Assembly: GCA_022565015.1 (NCBI GenBank) | Contig: JADFKI010000236.1 | Location: forward strand, 1-5,885 | Reading direction: 5' to 3' | From: Chloroflexota bacterium | GTDB lineage: Bacteria > Chloroflexota > Dehalococcoidia > Lucifugimonadales > JADFKI01 | DNA length: 5,885 nucleotides | In this document: piece after piece, positions 5,790-5,885 of the stretch | Numbering within the stretch: the first letter of the stretch is position 1 | Layout: each line of letters opens with the position of its first letter | The notes under the pieces: model-generated | What the model was told of the DNA's origin: nothing | Seen by the model: the letters and a program-made list of their open reading frames with translations, nothing else | The model's database searches: none | Program-made: the position numbers and the translations under genes

Positions 5790-5885
5790 CTAGTCGGAGT
5801 CGGAACCGTTGGCGTTCGCTGACATCCTCATGAACGGGGCCAGCAGGTTCGTAAACTCCATGGGGAAAATGAACTTGGTCGACGG
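5790..5885 (-). CDS. C-terminal end of a probable SPFH/band-7 (stomatin/prohibitin-like) protein, partial
   Basis: Reading the minus strand from the right edge gives 31 residues and then TAG (plus 5790-5792). The segment STKFIFPMEFTNLLAPFMR, followed by a short polar tail rich in Asn, Ser and Asp, resembles the end of bacterial SPFH (stomatin, prohibitin, flotillin, HflK/C) membrane-scaffold proteins, where a KFIFP or KYVVP-type strand and a short helix follow the SPFH domain. Only the tail is visible, so the domain itself, its membrane anchor and any partner protease (such as NfeD/ClpP-type or FtsH) are outside the window. The frame is convergent with uvrC. The call rests on about 19 residues and is moderate. 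An alternative frame through the same bases is also open, but its product looks less protein-like. Confidence 0.5.
   Translation of the reverse strand, partial: PSTKFIFPMEFTNLLAPFMRMSANANGSDSD

Noticed and set aside
5560..5793. Plus-strand 77-residue open frame
   Set aside because: It overlaps the palindromic element and the end of the SPFH-type gene on the other strand, shows no protein-like pattern and has no clear ribosome-binding site.

Overview
The window carries ordinary bacterial chromosomal genes, mostly for DNA repair and recombination plus lipoprotein processing. It has high G+C coding sequence (roughly 60% by eye). The gene set and the style of the proteins suggest a Chloroflexota-like bacterium (Dehalococcoidia/SAR202 type). 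The clues are a Lgt with a GD-x-x-NGEH motif, a XerD ending in HPRA, and a small basic protein with one C-terminal membrane segment between xerD and uvrC. This assignment is inference from memory, not a search result.

Layout from left to right. (1) 1-954, plus strand: the C-terminal half of recJ, cut by the left edge. It is followed by a diverged, in-frame 42-bp tandem copy of its own 3' end (955-996) and a strong hairpin terminator (1018-1058). (2) 1089-1973, minus strand: lgt, convergent with recJ and sharing the terminator region. (3) 1974-2127: a divergent promoter region with a good sigma70-type promoter for lgt and a weaker extended -10 for xerD that overlaps an inverted repeat. (4) 2128-5353, plus strand: a probable three-gene operon of xerD, a small tail-anchored-type membrane protein, and uvrC. 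(5) 5354-5789: a 436-bp gap with an AT-rich island (about 38% G+C over 5401-5580) and, nearer the end, a compact set of nested inverted repeats (5696-5783). (6) 5790-5885, minus strand: the last 31 residues of a probable SPFH/band-7 (stomatin-like) protein, running off the right edge.

RecJ (5'-3' single-strand exonuclease), XerD (chromosome dimer resolution) and UvrC (nucleotide-excision repair) make a genome-maintenance neighbourhood. Lgt starts the lipoprotein maturation pathway. I see no CRISPR array, tRNA, rRNA, transposase or obvious new defence system. The points most worth a second look are the recJ 3' tandem duplication, the substituted catalytic-motif residues in Lgt, and the nested palindromic element with its AT-rich neighbour at the right end.
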